NCBI GenBank assembly: GCA_016235455.1
Contig: JACRKZ010000105.1
Location: 1-51,315, forward strand
DNA from: Armatimonadota bacterium
Lineage (GTDB): Bacteria > Armatimonadota > UBA10988
DNA length: 51,315 bases
Direction: 5' to 3'
The translations under genes were made by a program, and so were the position numbers. Numbering within the stretch: position 1 is the first letter of the stretch; each line of letters begins with the position of its first letter. Shown piece by piece: positions 43,175 through 51,315 of this stretch. Under the pieces are notes generated by a model. That model saw nothing but the letters and a program-made list of their open reading frames with translations. It was not told where the DNA came from and did not search any database.

Positions 43175-44452
43175 TCAGTTGGCGCGCAATGGCAGGCACA
43201 CGGTCATGGTGGTGCCCTGGCCTTCGGCGGTGAGCACCTCAACCTGGCCGCCATGGCCCTCGGCCACGCGCTGCACGATGGCCGTGCCGAGGCCCGTGCC
43301 CTTGACCTTGCCCTCGGTGAAGAACGGCTCGAACAGCCGCTTGCGGACCTCGGGCGACATGCCTACCCCGGTGTCCTGCACGCTGAGGTACACAAACTGC
43401 GCGTCACTGGCGGCACGCAGCGTCAGCGTGCCGCCCTCGGGCATGGCGTCACGGGCGTTGGCGATGAGGTTGGACAGGGCGCGATCGACCTGGAGCGGGT
43501 CGAACGCCGCCGACTCGGCCTGGATGTCCAGCAGCAGCTCGATTTGCGCACGCTCCAGCACAGCGCGATGCGCCTCGGCCACCTCGGCCAGGAACCGGCG
43601 TAGGGACACGCTCTGCACCTTGAGCGTGCGGTTGCCGCGGGCGAAGTCGAGCAACTCCTGCATCATCTCGACCATGCGGTCGGACTCAGTGGTGATCAGA
43701 TCGACAAAGCGTTGGGTCTCCGGCGCAACGCGGCCGCAAAGCTCGGCCGCACCCCGGATGATCAGCACAGAGTTCTTGAAGTCATGCACCATGGAGCCGG
43801 CCAGTTGGCCGACGGAAGCCAGGCGTTCGGTTTCGAGTCGGCGCAGGTGCGGGCCCATTTGCACCGCCAGCGCCTCCACCAACTCGATATCGCCGGGCGT
43901 AAACTCGCCGCGCGGCGTGCCGGGCAGGCCCGTACCACCACCCAGCAGCGAGATGATCAGTTGTCGGTCGCGGTCGAGGTCGACCGGCATTGACAGGGCC
44001 GACGAGTCGTCATCCTCGGCCGACGTGAGCCAGCCGCGCTGGGCCATGCCGCCGCGCACCACGCGGATCGGGCAGTGGCGCTGGGTGGCCAGGCCGGGCA
44101 GGCTGGCATCGCCGACTTCATGCGACTCGCGCAGCCAGCCGCCGCCGTAGTGAGCCGACGGGACGAGCGTTTCGCCATCACGGCGATGCACGGCGCCGGC
44201 GCCGGCGCCGGTGGCTTCGCGCACCAGCTCCAACAGCGCCCGGTAAAGCTCTTCCTCGGTCTGGGCGGCGGTGAACCGCTCGGCCGCGCGCCGCATCAGG
44301 CGCAGCATCTCGGTGCGCGCCGCGCTGGCACTGTCGCTGGCCTTGCAGCTTGACCAGGTCTGGCCCGAGCCACGACCCAGAGCGCTCGCCAACTCACCCA
44401 TCTGGCCGCCCGCCAGAACTGAAAGTCGCCTGCCAACATTCGCCAAGCTCAT
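43175..44452 (-). CDS. soluble GAF-domain histidine kinase
   Basis: 425 residues, no membrane span. A GAF-like domain covers about 45-205, followed by an NtrB-style kinase core: H-box GSMVHDFKNSV with His223, N-box LSNLIANARDAMPEGG, G1 DTGVGMSPEV and G2 GTGLGTAIVQRV, all intact. ATG 44452 is preferred because GGAG is six bases upstream; an ATG at 44515 is open but lacks such a site. No response regulator is adjacent. The secreted glycosidase-like gene lies downstream in the same direction and may be a target or co-transcribed. Confidence 0.92.
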   Translation of the reverse strand: MSLANVGRRLSVLAGGQMGELASALGRGSGQTWSSCKASDSASAARTEMLRLMRRAAERFTAAQTEEELYRALLELVREATGAGAGAVHRRDGETLVPSAHYGGGWLRESHEVGDASLPGLATQRHCPIRVVRGGMAQRGWLTSAEDDDSSALSMPVDLDRDRQLIISLLGGGTGLPGTPRGEFTPGDIELVEALAVQMGPHLRRLETERLASVGQLAGSMVHDFKNSVLIIRGAAELCGRVAPETQRFVDLITTESDRMVEMMQELLDFARGNRTLKVQSVSLRRFLAEVAEAHRAVLERAQIELLLDIQAESAAFDPLQVDRALSNLIANARDAMPEGGTLTLRAASDAQFVYLSVQDTGVGMSPEVRKRLFEPFFTEGKVKGTGLGTAIVQRVAEGHGGQVEVLTAEGQGTTMTVCLPLRAN

Positions 44453-44521
44453 GGTGCTCTCCACCGGAGCGGGTCGGTGCTGGTTCCCGCTTCCGTGTTG
44501 GAGAGACTCTCCCACAGCACC

Positions 44522-44559
44522 CTTACAGATCCCTTACAGGGTGTGCGGCGCGCTGTAAG
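44522..44559 (-). promoter_or_regulatory. phased CTGTAAG repeats upstream of the GAF kinase
   Basis: On the minus strand, CTGTAAG occurs twice with a 4-nt spacer (44539-44533 and 44528-44522), an 11-bp period as in PhoB/OmpR-type boxes. An inverted third copy lies at 44553-44559. A GGAGAG-A-CTCTCC palindrome (44500-44512) sits between these and the kinase start. A winged-helix response regulator is a plausible binder. Confidence 0.45.
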
Positions 44560-44561
44560 AG

Positions 44562-44658
44562 TGGCGTGGGGCGTCGGGCGTGACGCGCTTCGCGCGCTGG
44601 GCGTGGGGGTGAGACGACGGTGCCGGGGCGTGGTCCGTCTGACCCACGCCCCACGCCA
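44562..44658. repeat. inverted repeat, 13-bp arms, in the gap after RNase J
   Basis: Arms 44562-44574 and 44646-44658 are perfectly complementary, with a 71-nt GC-rich spacer. A 15-bp palindrome GCCAACC-T-GGTTGGC (44661-44675) follows. The 253-bp gap holds no credible gene; these structures may end the RNase J transcript or belong to a dispersed repeat family. Confidence 0.5.
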
Positions 44659-44705
44659 GTGCCAACCTGGTTGGCTACGCCTTACGCTGCGCGCGCTGCG
44701 CGCGG

Positions 44706-46838
<2,133 letters not shown>

Positions 46839-46857
46839 GTTGCCTATCTGACCTGCG

Positions 46858-47742
46858 CTAGAGCAGGTCGAGCCCCTTGAGGGCCGCGGCCAAAGCCGCC
46901 TTCACCTGGTCGTCGCAATCGACGAGCGGCAGACGCAGGCCGCCGCAAGGCACCCCGATCATGGCGAGGGCCGCCTTGACGGGTGCCGGACTGACCGAAC
47001 TGGCCGGGAACAACGCCTCGACCAACGGCATGAGCTTCAAGTATAGTGCGCGGCCCAGGTTCCAGTCACCTGCCCAGTAGGCGTCCATCATGGCGCGGAT
47101 GGTGCGGCCGGCGACGTGCGAGGCCACGCTGACCACGCCGACGCCACCACAGGCCATGACCGCCGGGGTGTCGCTGTCGTTGCCGCTGTAGATCACGAAA
47201 CCGTCGGGGGTGGCATTGGCCACGGCGGCGAACTGGTTGATGTTGCCGCTGGCTTCCTTGACCGCGACGATGTTGGGCACGTCGCGGGCCAGCGTGCCAA
47301 TGGTCGCCGGCAGGATGTTGCGGGCCGTGCGGGCCTCGATGTTGTAGATCATCACCGGCTTGTCGGTGGCCGCGGCGGCGGCGGTGAAATGGGCGATCAG
47401 GCCGCGCTGGCAAGGCTTGTTGTAGTACGGCGTGACGAGCATGATGCCGTCCACGCCGAGTTCGGTCATCTCGGCGGTGAGCGCTACCGTGGCGCGCGTA
47501 TCGTTGCTGCCCGTGCCGATCAGCACCGGCACCTCACCGCCGACGGCGTCGATGACCGTCTTGGTCAGCTCGATTTTCTCATCGTGGGTCAAGGTCGGCG
47601 ATTCGCCGGTCGTGCCGGACACCAGAATCGAGGTGCTGCCCGTGTCAATCAGGTGGCGCACCACGCGACCCGCGGCCTCGTGATCAACCCGTTCGTCGGC
47701 GCCGAACGGGGTCACCATGGCCGTCATCATCGAACCCCACAT
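46858..47742 (-). CDS. dapA: 4-hydroxy-tetrahydrodipicolinate synthase
   Basis: 294 residues, standard DapA length. The active-site set is present: Thr44-Thr45 in GTTGE, Tyr107 in TPYYNKP, Tyr133 and Arg138 in YNIEART, and the Schiff-base Lys162 in VKEASG. It condenses pyruvate with aspartate semialdehyde, the first committed step to lysine and diaminopimelate. YNIEART differs slightly from the common YNVPGRT. Its own promoter candidate lies at 47787-47816, and RNase J follows 19 bp downstream, so both are probably one unit. Confidence 0.96.
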   Translation of the reverse strand: MWGSMMTAMVTPFGADERVDHEAAGRVVRHLIDTGSTSILVSGTTGESPTLTHDEKIELTKTVIDAVGGEVPVLIGTGSNDTRATVALTAEMTELGVDGIMLVTPYYNKPCQRGLIAHFTAAAAATDKPVMIYNIEARTARNILPATIGTLARDVPNIVAVKEASGNINQFAAVANATPDGFVIYSGNDSDTPAVMACGGVGVVSVASHVAGRTIRAMMDAYWAGDWNLGRALYLKLMPLVEALFPASSVSPAPVKAALAMIGVPCGGLRLPLVDCDDQVKAALAAALKGLDLL

Positions 47743-47786
47743 GAGCTGCTAACCTCCAGACCGCAAATCCTCGCGCGATCCGAGGC

Positions 47787-47816
47787 ATCCTAACATGGGG
47801 TTCCGGGGTTCGTCAA
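47787..47816 (-). promoter_or_regulatory. sigma70-type promoter for dapA-rnj
   Basis: On the minus strand, TTGACG (47816-47811, 5/6) and TAGGAT (47792-47787, 4/6) are 18 bp apart, about 45 nt upstream of the dapA ATG. A GGAGG site precedes the start codon. Confidence 0.5.
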
Positions 47817-47866
47817 ACGTTCCTGGGCCAACCCGAAGGCACCCGCCCAGGCGCCGGGCGCCGTCG

Positions 47867-48631
47867 TCAGGCCGGCAGGTGCGCGCGGATGCGCTGCACA
47901 TCGCCGGCCGCCTCGAAGAACAGATCGAGCAGTCGCGGGTCGAAATGCGTGCCTCGGCCCTGGGCCATGGTGGCGAAGGCACTCTCGGCGTCGTAAGCCC
48001 GTTTGTAGGGGCGTTCGCTGGTCAGGGCGTCGAACACGTCGGCGATGGCGCAGATGCGGCCCCACAGCGGGATGCTCTCGCCGGCCAGCCCTTCGGGGTA
48101 GCCACTGCCGTCCCAGCGCTCGTGGTGCGAGCGGGCGATCTGTTCGCCGGCGATGAGCAGGTCGGACATGGTGTCGCGCAGGATGACCGCGCCGATCTCG
48201 GCGTGCTGGCGCATGACCTCCCACTCCTCGGGATCGAGTTGGCCCGGCTTGAGCAGGATGTGCTCGGGAATGCCGATTTTGCCCACATCGTGCATGGCCG
48301 ACGCTTCGCGGATCATCTCCACGTCGCGCTCGGGCAGCCCCATACGTCGGGCCAGCAGCGCCGTGTAGCTGCTCATGCGCTCGATGTGCTCGAGGGTGCG
48401 CTGGTCGCGGTACTCGGCGGCAACCACCAGCCGGTGCACGGCGTCGTGGCGTGACTGGCGCAGGCCAGCCTCGCGCGCCGCCACGTCGGCCGCCGCCCGC
48501 CGCAGCGCGTCAGCCACCTCGGCCAGGGGTCCGTCGGTCTCCGACAGGTCGTCGAGCGCCACGCGTTCATACGCCCCGCGCCCAATCGCCTCGATCGCCG
48601 CCAGCACCGGCGCCCATCCCTCGGTGGCCAT
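47867..48631 (-). CDS. HD-GYP domain protein
   Basis: 254 residues: about 60 N-terminal helical residues, then an HD-GYP domain with MHDVGKIGIPE (His114-Asp115, Lys118), HAEIGA, and HHERWDGSGYP (169-179), the full signature of cyclic-di-GMP phosphodiesterases. There is no receiver or membrane span, so its input is unclear. GGGAG six bases upstream favours ATG 48631 over a GTG at 48637. It starts 22 bp after trpG in the same direction and may be carried on the trp transcript. Confidence 0.92.
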   Translation of the reverse strand: MATEGWAPVLAAIEAIGRGAYERVALDDLSETDGPLAEVADALRRAAADVAAREAGLRQSRHDAVHRLVVAAEYRDQRTLEHIERMSSYTALLARRMGLPERDVEMIREASAMHDVGKIGIPEHILLKPGQLDPEEWEVMRQHAEIGAVILRDTMSDLLIAGEQIARSHHERWDGSGYPEGLAGESIPLWGRICAIADVFDALTSERPYKRAYDAESAFATMAQGRGTHFDPRLLDLFFEAAGDVQRIRAHLPA

Positions 48632-48653
48632 CAACACTCCCCTCGCCCCACAA

Positions 48654-49217
48654 TCACGTCACCAGGAAGTTCCGCAGCATCTCACGGCCGTGCTCCGTGG
48701 CGATGCTTTCCGGGTGGAACTGTACACCTTCGACGGCCAGTTCCCTATGGCGGAGGCCCATGATTTCGCCGATATCGGTGCGTGCGGTGACCTCCAGGCA
48801 GTCGGGTAGACTCTCGGCCTCCACCAGCAGCGAGTGGTAGCGCACCGCCGTGAACGGGCTCGGCAGGCCGCGGAACACGCCGCGGCCGTCGTGCAGGATC
48901 TCCGAGGTCTTGCCGTGCATCAGCCGGCCGGCGCGCACCACCTTGCCGCCGAAGGCCTGGCCCAGGCTCTGATGGCCCAGGCACACGCCGAGGATGGGGA
49001 TGCGGCCGGCGAAGTGCTGGATGGCCGCCACGCTGATGCCGGCCTCGTTCGGCGTGCACGGCCCTGGCGAGACGACGATGCGGTCGGGCGCCATCTGCTC
49101 GATATCGTCGAGCGTCAGGGCGTCGTTGCGCACGGTGCGCACATCGGCGCCCAGTTCGCCCAGGTACTGCACGAGGTTATAGGTGAAGCTGTCGTAGTTG
49201 TCGATCATCAGGACCAT
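48654..49217 (-). CDS. trpG: anthranilate synthase glutamine amidotransferase subunit
   Basis: 187 residues, class I glutamine amidotransferase: nucleophile Cys79 in GVCLGHQ, and the His168/Glu170 pair in [25 protein letters not shown] at the start and [11 protein letters not shown] are standard for TrpG/PabA. It supplies ammonia to TrpE. AGGAG seven bases before ATG 49217 sets the start, 10 bp after the trpE stop. The Trp-codon attenuator upstream of trpE favours tryptophan rather than folate synthesis. Confidence 0.94.
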   Translation of the reverse strand: MVLMIDNYDSFTYNLVQYLGELGADVRTVRNDALTLDDIEQMAPDRIVVSPGPCTPNEAGISVAAIQHFAGRIPILGVCLGHQSLGQAFGGKVVRAGRLMHGKTSEILHDGRGVFRGLPSPFTAVRYHSLLVEAESLPDCLEVTARTDIGEIMGLRHRELAVEGVQFHPESIATEHGREMLRNFLVT

Positions 49218-49227
49218 CGGGCGTCTC

Positions 49228-50706
49228 CTACTCCAGACCGCGCTCGGCCATTTCAACGGCGCGGCGGATGGCCATGGCCTTGTTGCACGTCTCATCGTAC
49301 TCGGCGGCGGGATCGCTGTCGGCCACGACGCCGCCGCCGGCCTGCCAGTAGCAGACGCCGTCGCGCAGCACCGCGGTGCGGATGGTGATGCAGCTATCCA
49401 TGGCGCCGTTGTAGCTGAAGTAGCCGATGGCGCCACCGTACGGGCCACGCCGCGTGGATTCCACCTCGTCGATGATCTCCATGGCGCGGATCTTCGGCGC
49501 GCCGGTCAGCGTGCCCGCCGGGAAGCAGGCGCGCAGCACGTCGTAGGCGTCCTTGTCCATGCGCAGTTGGCCGACCACATCGCTGACGATGTGCATGACG
49601 TGGCTGTAGCGCTCGATGACCATGAGTTCATCGACCTCGACGGTGCCGTAGTTGCACACGCGGCCCAGGTCATTGCGGCCGAGGTCGACCAGCATGATGT
49701 GCTCGGCGCGCTCCTTTTCGTCGGCCAGCAACTCGCGTTCGAGCGCCAGGTCCTGCTCGGGCGTGAGCCCGCGGCGGCGCGTGCCGGCGATGGGCCGGGT
49801 GCGTACGCGGCCGCTGTGCTCGGAGACCAGGATCTCGGGCGAGGAGCCGCAAAGGAACGTGCCGTCGAGTTGCAGGTAGTACATGTAGGGCGACGGATTG
49901 ATGCTGCGCAGCGCGCGGTAGACATCGAACGGGTCGGCCGTGGTCTGAGCCCGGAAGCGCTGGCTGGGCACCACCTGGATGATGTCGCCCGCGCCGATGT
50001 ACTCCTTGACATGGGTGACCATGGCCTCGTACGACTCGCGGGTGTGGTTGCTCTCCACCACCAGCGGCCCGCTGGGCGCCGGCATGGCCGGCATGGCCGC
50101 CGGCCGACGCAGCTTGGCCACCACGGCCTCGATCTTGGCACAGGCATCGTAGTAGGCGGAGTCCGGGCCATCCTCGCCCACGCGCGCCATGGCGATGACC
50201 TTGGCGCGGTTGAGCACGCGGTCGAAGCAGATGCAGGTGTCGGTGAGCATGAACCAGCAGTCGGGCAGGTTCAGATCGTCCTCGCCGCTGTCGGGCAGTT
50301 GCTCGAAGAAGCGCACCAGGTCATAGGCCATGTAGCCCACGGCGCCACCCACGAACGGCGGCAGGTCGCCGTGCGGCACGAACGTCTCGCGTTCGAGCAG
50401 CCGCTTGATCTGCGTCAGCGGATCCTCGCCAGCGGCCAGTTCGCCCTCGACGGTGCCGTTCTGGTCGGTCAGCTCATAGTGCGTGCCACGGGTCTTGAGC
50501 ACGGCCTCGGGGCTGGTGCCGAGGAACGACCAGCGGCCCACCCGTTCGCCACCCTCGACGCTCTCCAGCAGCCAGGCATAGGGGCAGTCGCGCAGCTTGA
50601 GGAAGGCCGACACCGGTGTGTCGACATCGGCCAGTATCTCCCGGTAGACGGGGATCAGGTTGCCCTGGCGGGCCAGGGCATGGAAGGTCTGACGGTCTGG
50701 TACCAT
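49228..50706 (-). CDS. trpE: anthranilate synthase component I
   Basis: 492 residues. The N-terminal LLES motif (46-49) belongs to the tryptophan feedback-inhibition site. The chorismate-binding domain follows with [20 protein letters not shown] by position, [30 protein letters not shown] and [14 protein letters not shown]. It converts chorismate and ammonia to anthranilate. ATG 50706 has GGAG 6-7 nt upstream; further upstream in-frame starts would run into the attenuator hairpin and are rejected. No other trp genes are downstream. Confidence 0.96.
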   Translation of the reverse strand: MVPDRQTFHALARQGNLIPVYREILADVDTPVSAFLKLRDCPYAWLLESVEGGERVGRWSFLGTSPEAVLKTRGTHYELTDQNGTVEGELAAGEDPLTQIKRLLERETFVPHGDLPPFVGGAVGYMAYDLVRFFEQLPDSGEDDLNLPDCWFMLTDTCICFDRVLNRAKVIAMARVGEDGPDSAYYDACAKIEAVVAKLRRPAAMPAMPAPSGPLVVESNHTRESYEAMVTHVKEYIGAGDIIQVVPSQRFRAQTTADPFDVYRALRSINPSPYMYYLQLDGTFLCGSSPEILVSEHSGRVRTRPIAGTRRRGLTPEQDLALERELLADEKERAEHIMLVDLGRNDLGRVCNYGTVEVDELMVIERYSHVMHIVSDVVGQLRMDKDAYDVLRACFPAGTLTGAPKIRAMEIIDEVESTRRGPYGGAIGYFSYNGAMDSCITIRTAVLRDGVCYWQAGGGVVADSDPAAEYDETCNKAMAIRRAVEMAERGLE

Positions 50707-50751
50707 CCGCGGCTCCCTCGCTGGTTGGGATCCGGCCAGCCCCTGGTCATG

Positions 50752-50784
50752 AAAAAACCACGGGGCTCTGCCGCTCCCGTGGTC
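50752..50784 (-). terminator. trp attenuator terminator (3:4 hairpin)
   Basis: On the minus strand, ACCACGGG (50783-50776) pairs perfectly with CCCGTGGT (50764-50757) around an 11-nt loop, and six consecutive T follow (50757-50752). An upstream segment TCCCGTCGTC (50825-50816) can pair with GACCACGGGA (50784-50775) at 9 of 10 positions, forming the competing antiterminator. The terminator ends about 45 nt before trpE. Confidence 0.85.
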
Positions 50785-50830
50785 TCGTTGCTCACAACAC
50801 ATTCAGCCAACGCGCGACGACGGGACACAC

Positions 50831-50881
50831 CTACCAGGTGCGCCACCACCACTGTCGATTCGTCGTTGAGCCAGCTTGCAT
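50831..50881 (-). CDS. trpL: trp operon leader peptide
   Basis: A 16-codon frame encodes MQAGSTTNRQWWWRTW, with four Trp codons (three in a row at 11-13 and one at 16), then TAG. Low charged tRNA-Trp should stall the ribosome there and allow the antiterminator to form, so trpE-trpG is transcribed. ACGACG (codons 6-7) can pair with CGTCGT in the antiterminator 5' arm, giving the 1:2 alternative. No Shine-Dalgarno sequence is present, and the predicted transcription start is at or within a base or two of the AUG, so the leader is probably translated leaderless. Confidence 0.88.
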   Translation of the reverse strand: MQAGSTTNRQWWWRTW

Positions 50882-50888
50882 GCTGAGG

Positions 50889-50918
50889 AGTATGGCAGAG
50901 GGGCGGCGTGGGTGTCAA
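50889..50918 (-). promoter_or_regulatory. promoter of trpL-trpE-trpG
   Basis: On the minus strand, a perfect TTGACA (50918-50913) is followed after 18 bp by CATACT (50894-50889, 4/6). Transcription would begin near 50882-50881, the first base of the leader-peptide AUG. Confidence 0.7.
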
Positions 50919-50978
50919 GAGGGATCAGGCGCGAGTCACCGCCTGTAGCGCCGCATGATCTGACTTGCCGCCTCGCAT

Positions 50979-51314
50979 TCACCGCGGCATCAGCCACCCC
51001 ACCAGAGCGCCGGTGCAACCGGCCTTGCCCCGCGAGCCGGCCGGCTCCATCTGGTCGACCACGGATTTGGCTTCGGCCAGGCCCAGCCCGGTCTCCTCGC
51101 GCAGCCGCTTGATGGCCTGGATCTTCTGGCCGGTGGCCAGCAGGCGCCGCAGTTCGTCGCCCAGCTCGGTGGTAATGCGCACCTTGCGCGTGGTCAGCAC
51201 CTGCTCGCTCGAACCCGAGGTCAGCGCCTTGGCTGCCAGGCTGGCCGACTCCCGGCTCAGGCCGCCGGCGCTGCTGAGCAGATTGATGGCCTGCTCGCGC
51301 TGCCCCGACCGGAG
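50979..51314 (-). CDS. ribosomal L7/L12-like domain protein (5' end outside window)
   Basis: 111 residues are visible in an open frame that continues past the window edge. KIQAIKRLREETGLGLAEAKSVVDQM is a clear match to the helix-turn-helix core of the bL12 C-terminal domain (KIxVIKxVREiTGLGLKEAKdlVe). About 55 residues earlier, QREQAINLLSSAGGLSRESA and the following SLAAKAL look like a degenerate second copy. The end GALVGWLMPR is not ribosomal. It is therefore a tandem L12-like protein of unknown role rather than the ribosomal stalk protein. It is upstream of trp in the same direction. Confidence 0.78.
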   Translation of the reverse strand, partial: LRSGQREQAINLLSSAGGLSRESASLAAKALTSGSSEQVLTTRKVRITTELGDELRRLLATGQKIQAIKRLREETGLGLAEAKSVVDQMEPAGSRGKAGCTGALVGWLMPR

Positions 51315-51315
51315 C

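Noticed and set aside
41521..43233. 570-codon plus-strand frame opposite the 941-residue secreted protein
   Set aside because: The minus-strand frame has a signal peptide, ribosome-binding site and domain-like pattern; the plus frame has none.
44562..44658. Inverted repeat considered as ends of a small mobile element
   Set aside because: No target-site duplication or transposase was seen, and a terminator or dispersed palindrome explains it as well.
50707..50802. N-terminal extension of TrpE into the upstream region
   Set aside because: It would be translated through the attenuator terminator and U tract; ATG 50706 has a good ribosome-binding site.
49198..50886. 562-codon plus-strand frame opposite trpE and the attenuator
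   Set aside because: Antisense shadow of trpE.

Overview
This 51.3 kb, very GC-rich window looks like chromosome from a flagellated, diderm, saccharolytic environmental bacterium. The mix of Tat-exported TIM-barrel sugar isomerases, GH94/GH127/GH144-type carbohydrate enzymes, many secreted proteins of unknown family, an RNase J next to dapA, and a TolC/HlyD-type export pair suggests a lineage such as Armatimonadota, Planctomycetota or Hydrogenedentota. That placement is inference; no rRNA or other marker gene is present. I saw no tRNA, rRNA, CRISPR array, insertion sequence or prophage, and no gene-free stretch over 300 bases.

Region 1 (1-11401, + strand) is a motility and chemotaxis operon: the end of a kinase-like ATPase gene, a cheD-like gene, two HDOD genes, fliM, a LuxR-type response regulator, then flgB, flgC, fliE, fliF, fliG, fliH and fliI in tight order. 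The CheD homologue lacks the catalytic Cys and Thr of known CheD deamidases.

Region 2 (11426-28786) is carbohydrate-related and largely secreted: two Tat-type TIM-barrel isomerases, three secreted proteins including tandem TPR/lectin-like paralogues, a minus-strand set with a GH94 phosphorylase, a PAS histidine kinase overlapping a glycoamylase/GH144-like gene, a GH5-like secreted protein, a CBM9-like protein, a four-repeat beta protein and two paralogous lipoproteins.

Region 3 (28876-44452) holds an outer-membrane efflux protein plus an unusually long periplasmic adaptor without a pump gene, a third Tat isomerase behind a LacI-type operator candidate, a secreted unknown, a DUF362 protein, a degenerate glycogen-debranching-like protein, a Cys-rich membrane protein, a GH127 enzyme with all catalytic residues, a 941-residue secreted glycosidase-like protein and a GAF histidine kinase whose promoter region carries phased repeats.

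Region 4 (44706-51315, minus strand) is housekeeping: an RNase J with a fused C-terminal domain resembling the molybdopterin-oxidoreductase (SUOX) fold, dapA, an HD-GYP protein, trpG and trpE, and a partial L7/L12-like gene. Upstream of trpE is a complete attenuator: a near-consensus promoter, a 16-residue leader peptide with four Trp codons whose AUG lies at the predicted transcription start, alternative antiterminator and terminator helices, and a U tract. The strongest leads are the trp attenuator, the RNase J fusion, the altered CheD and the pump-less long adaptor.
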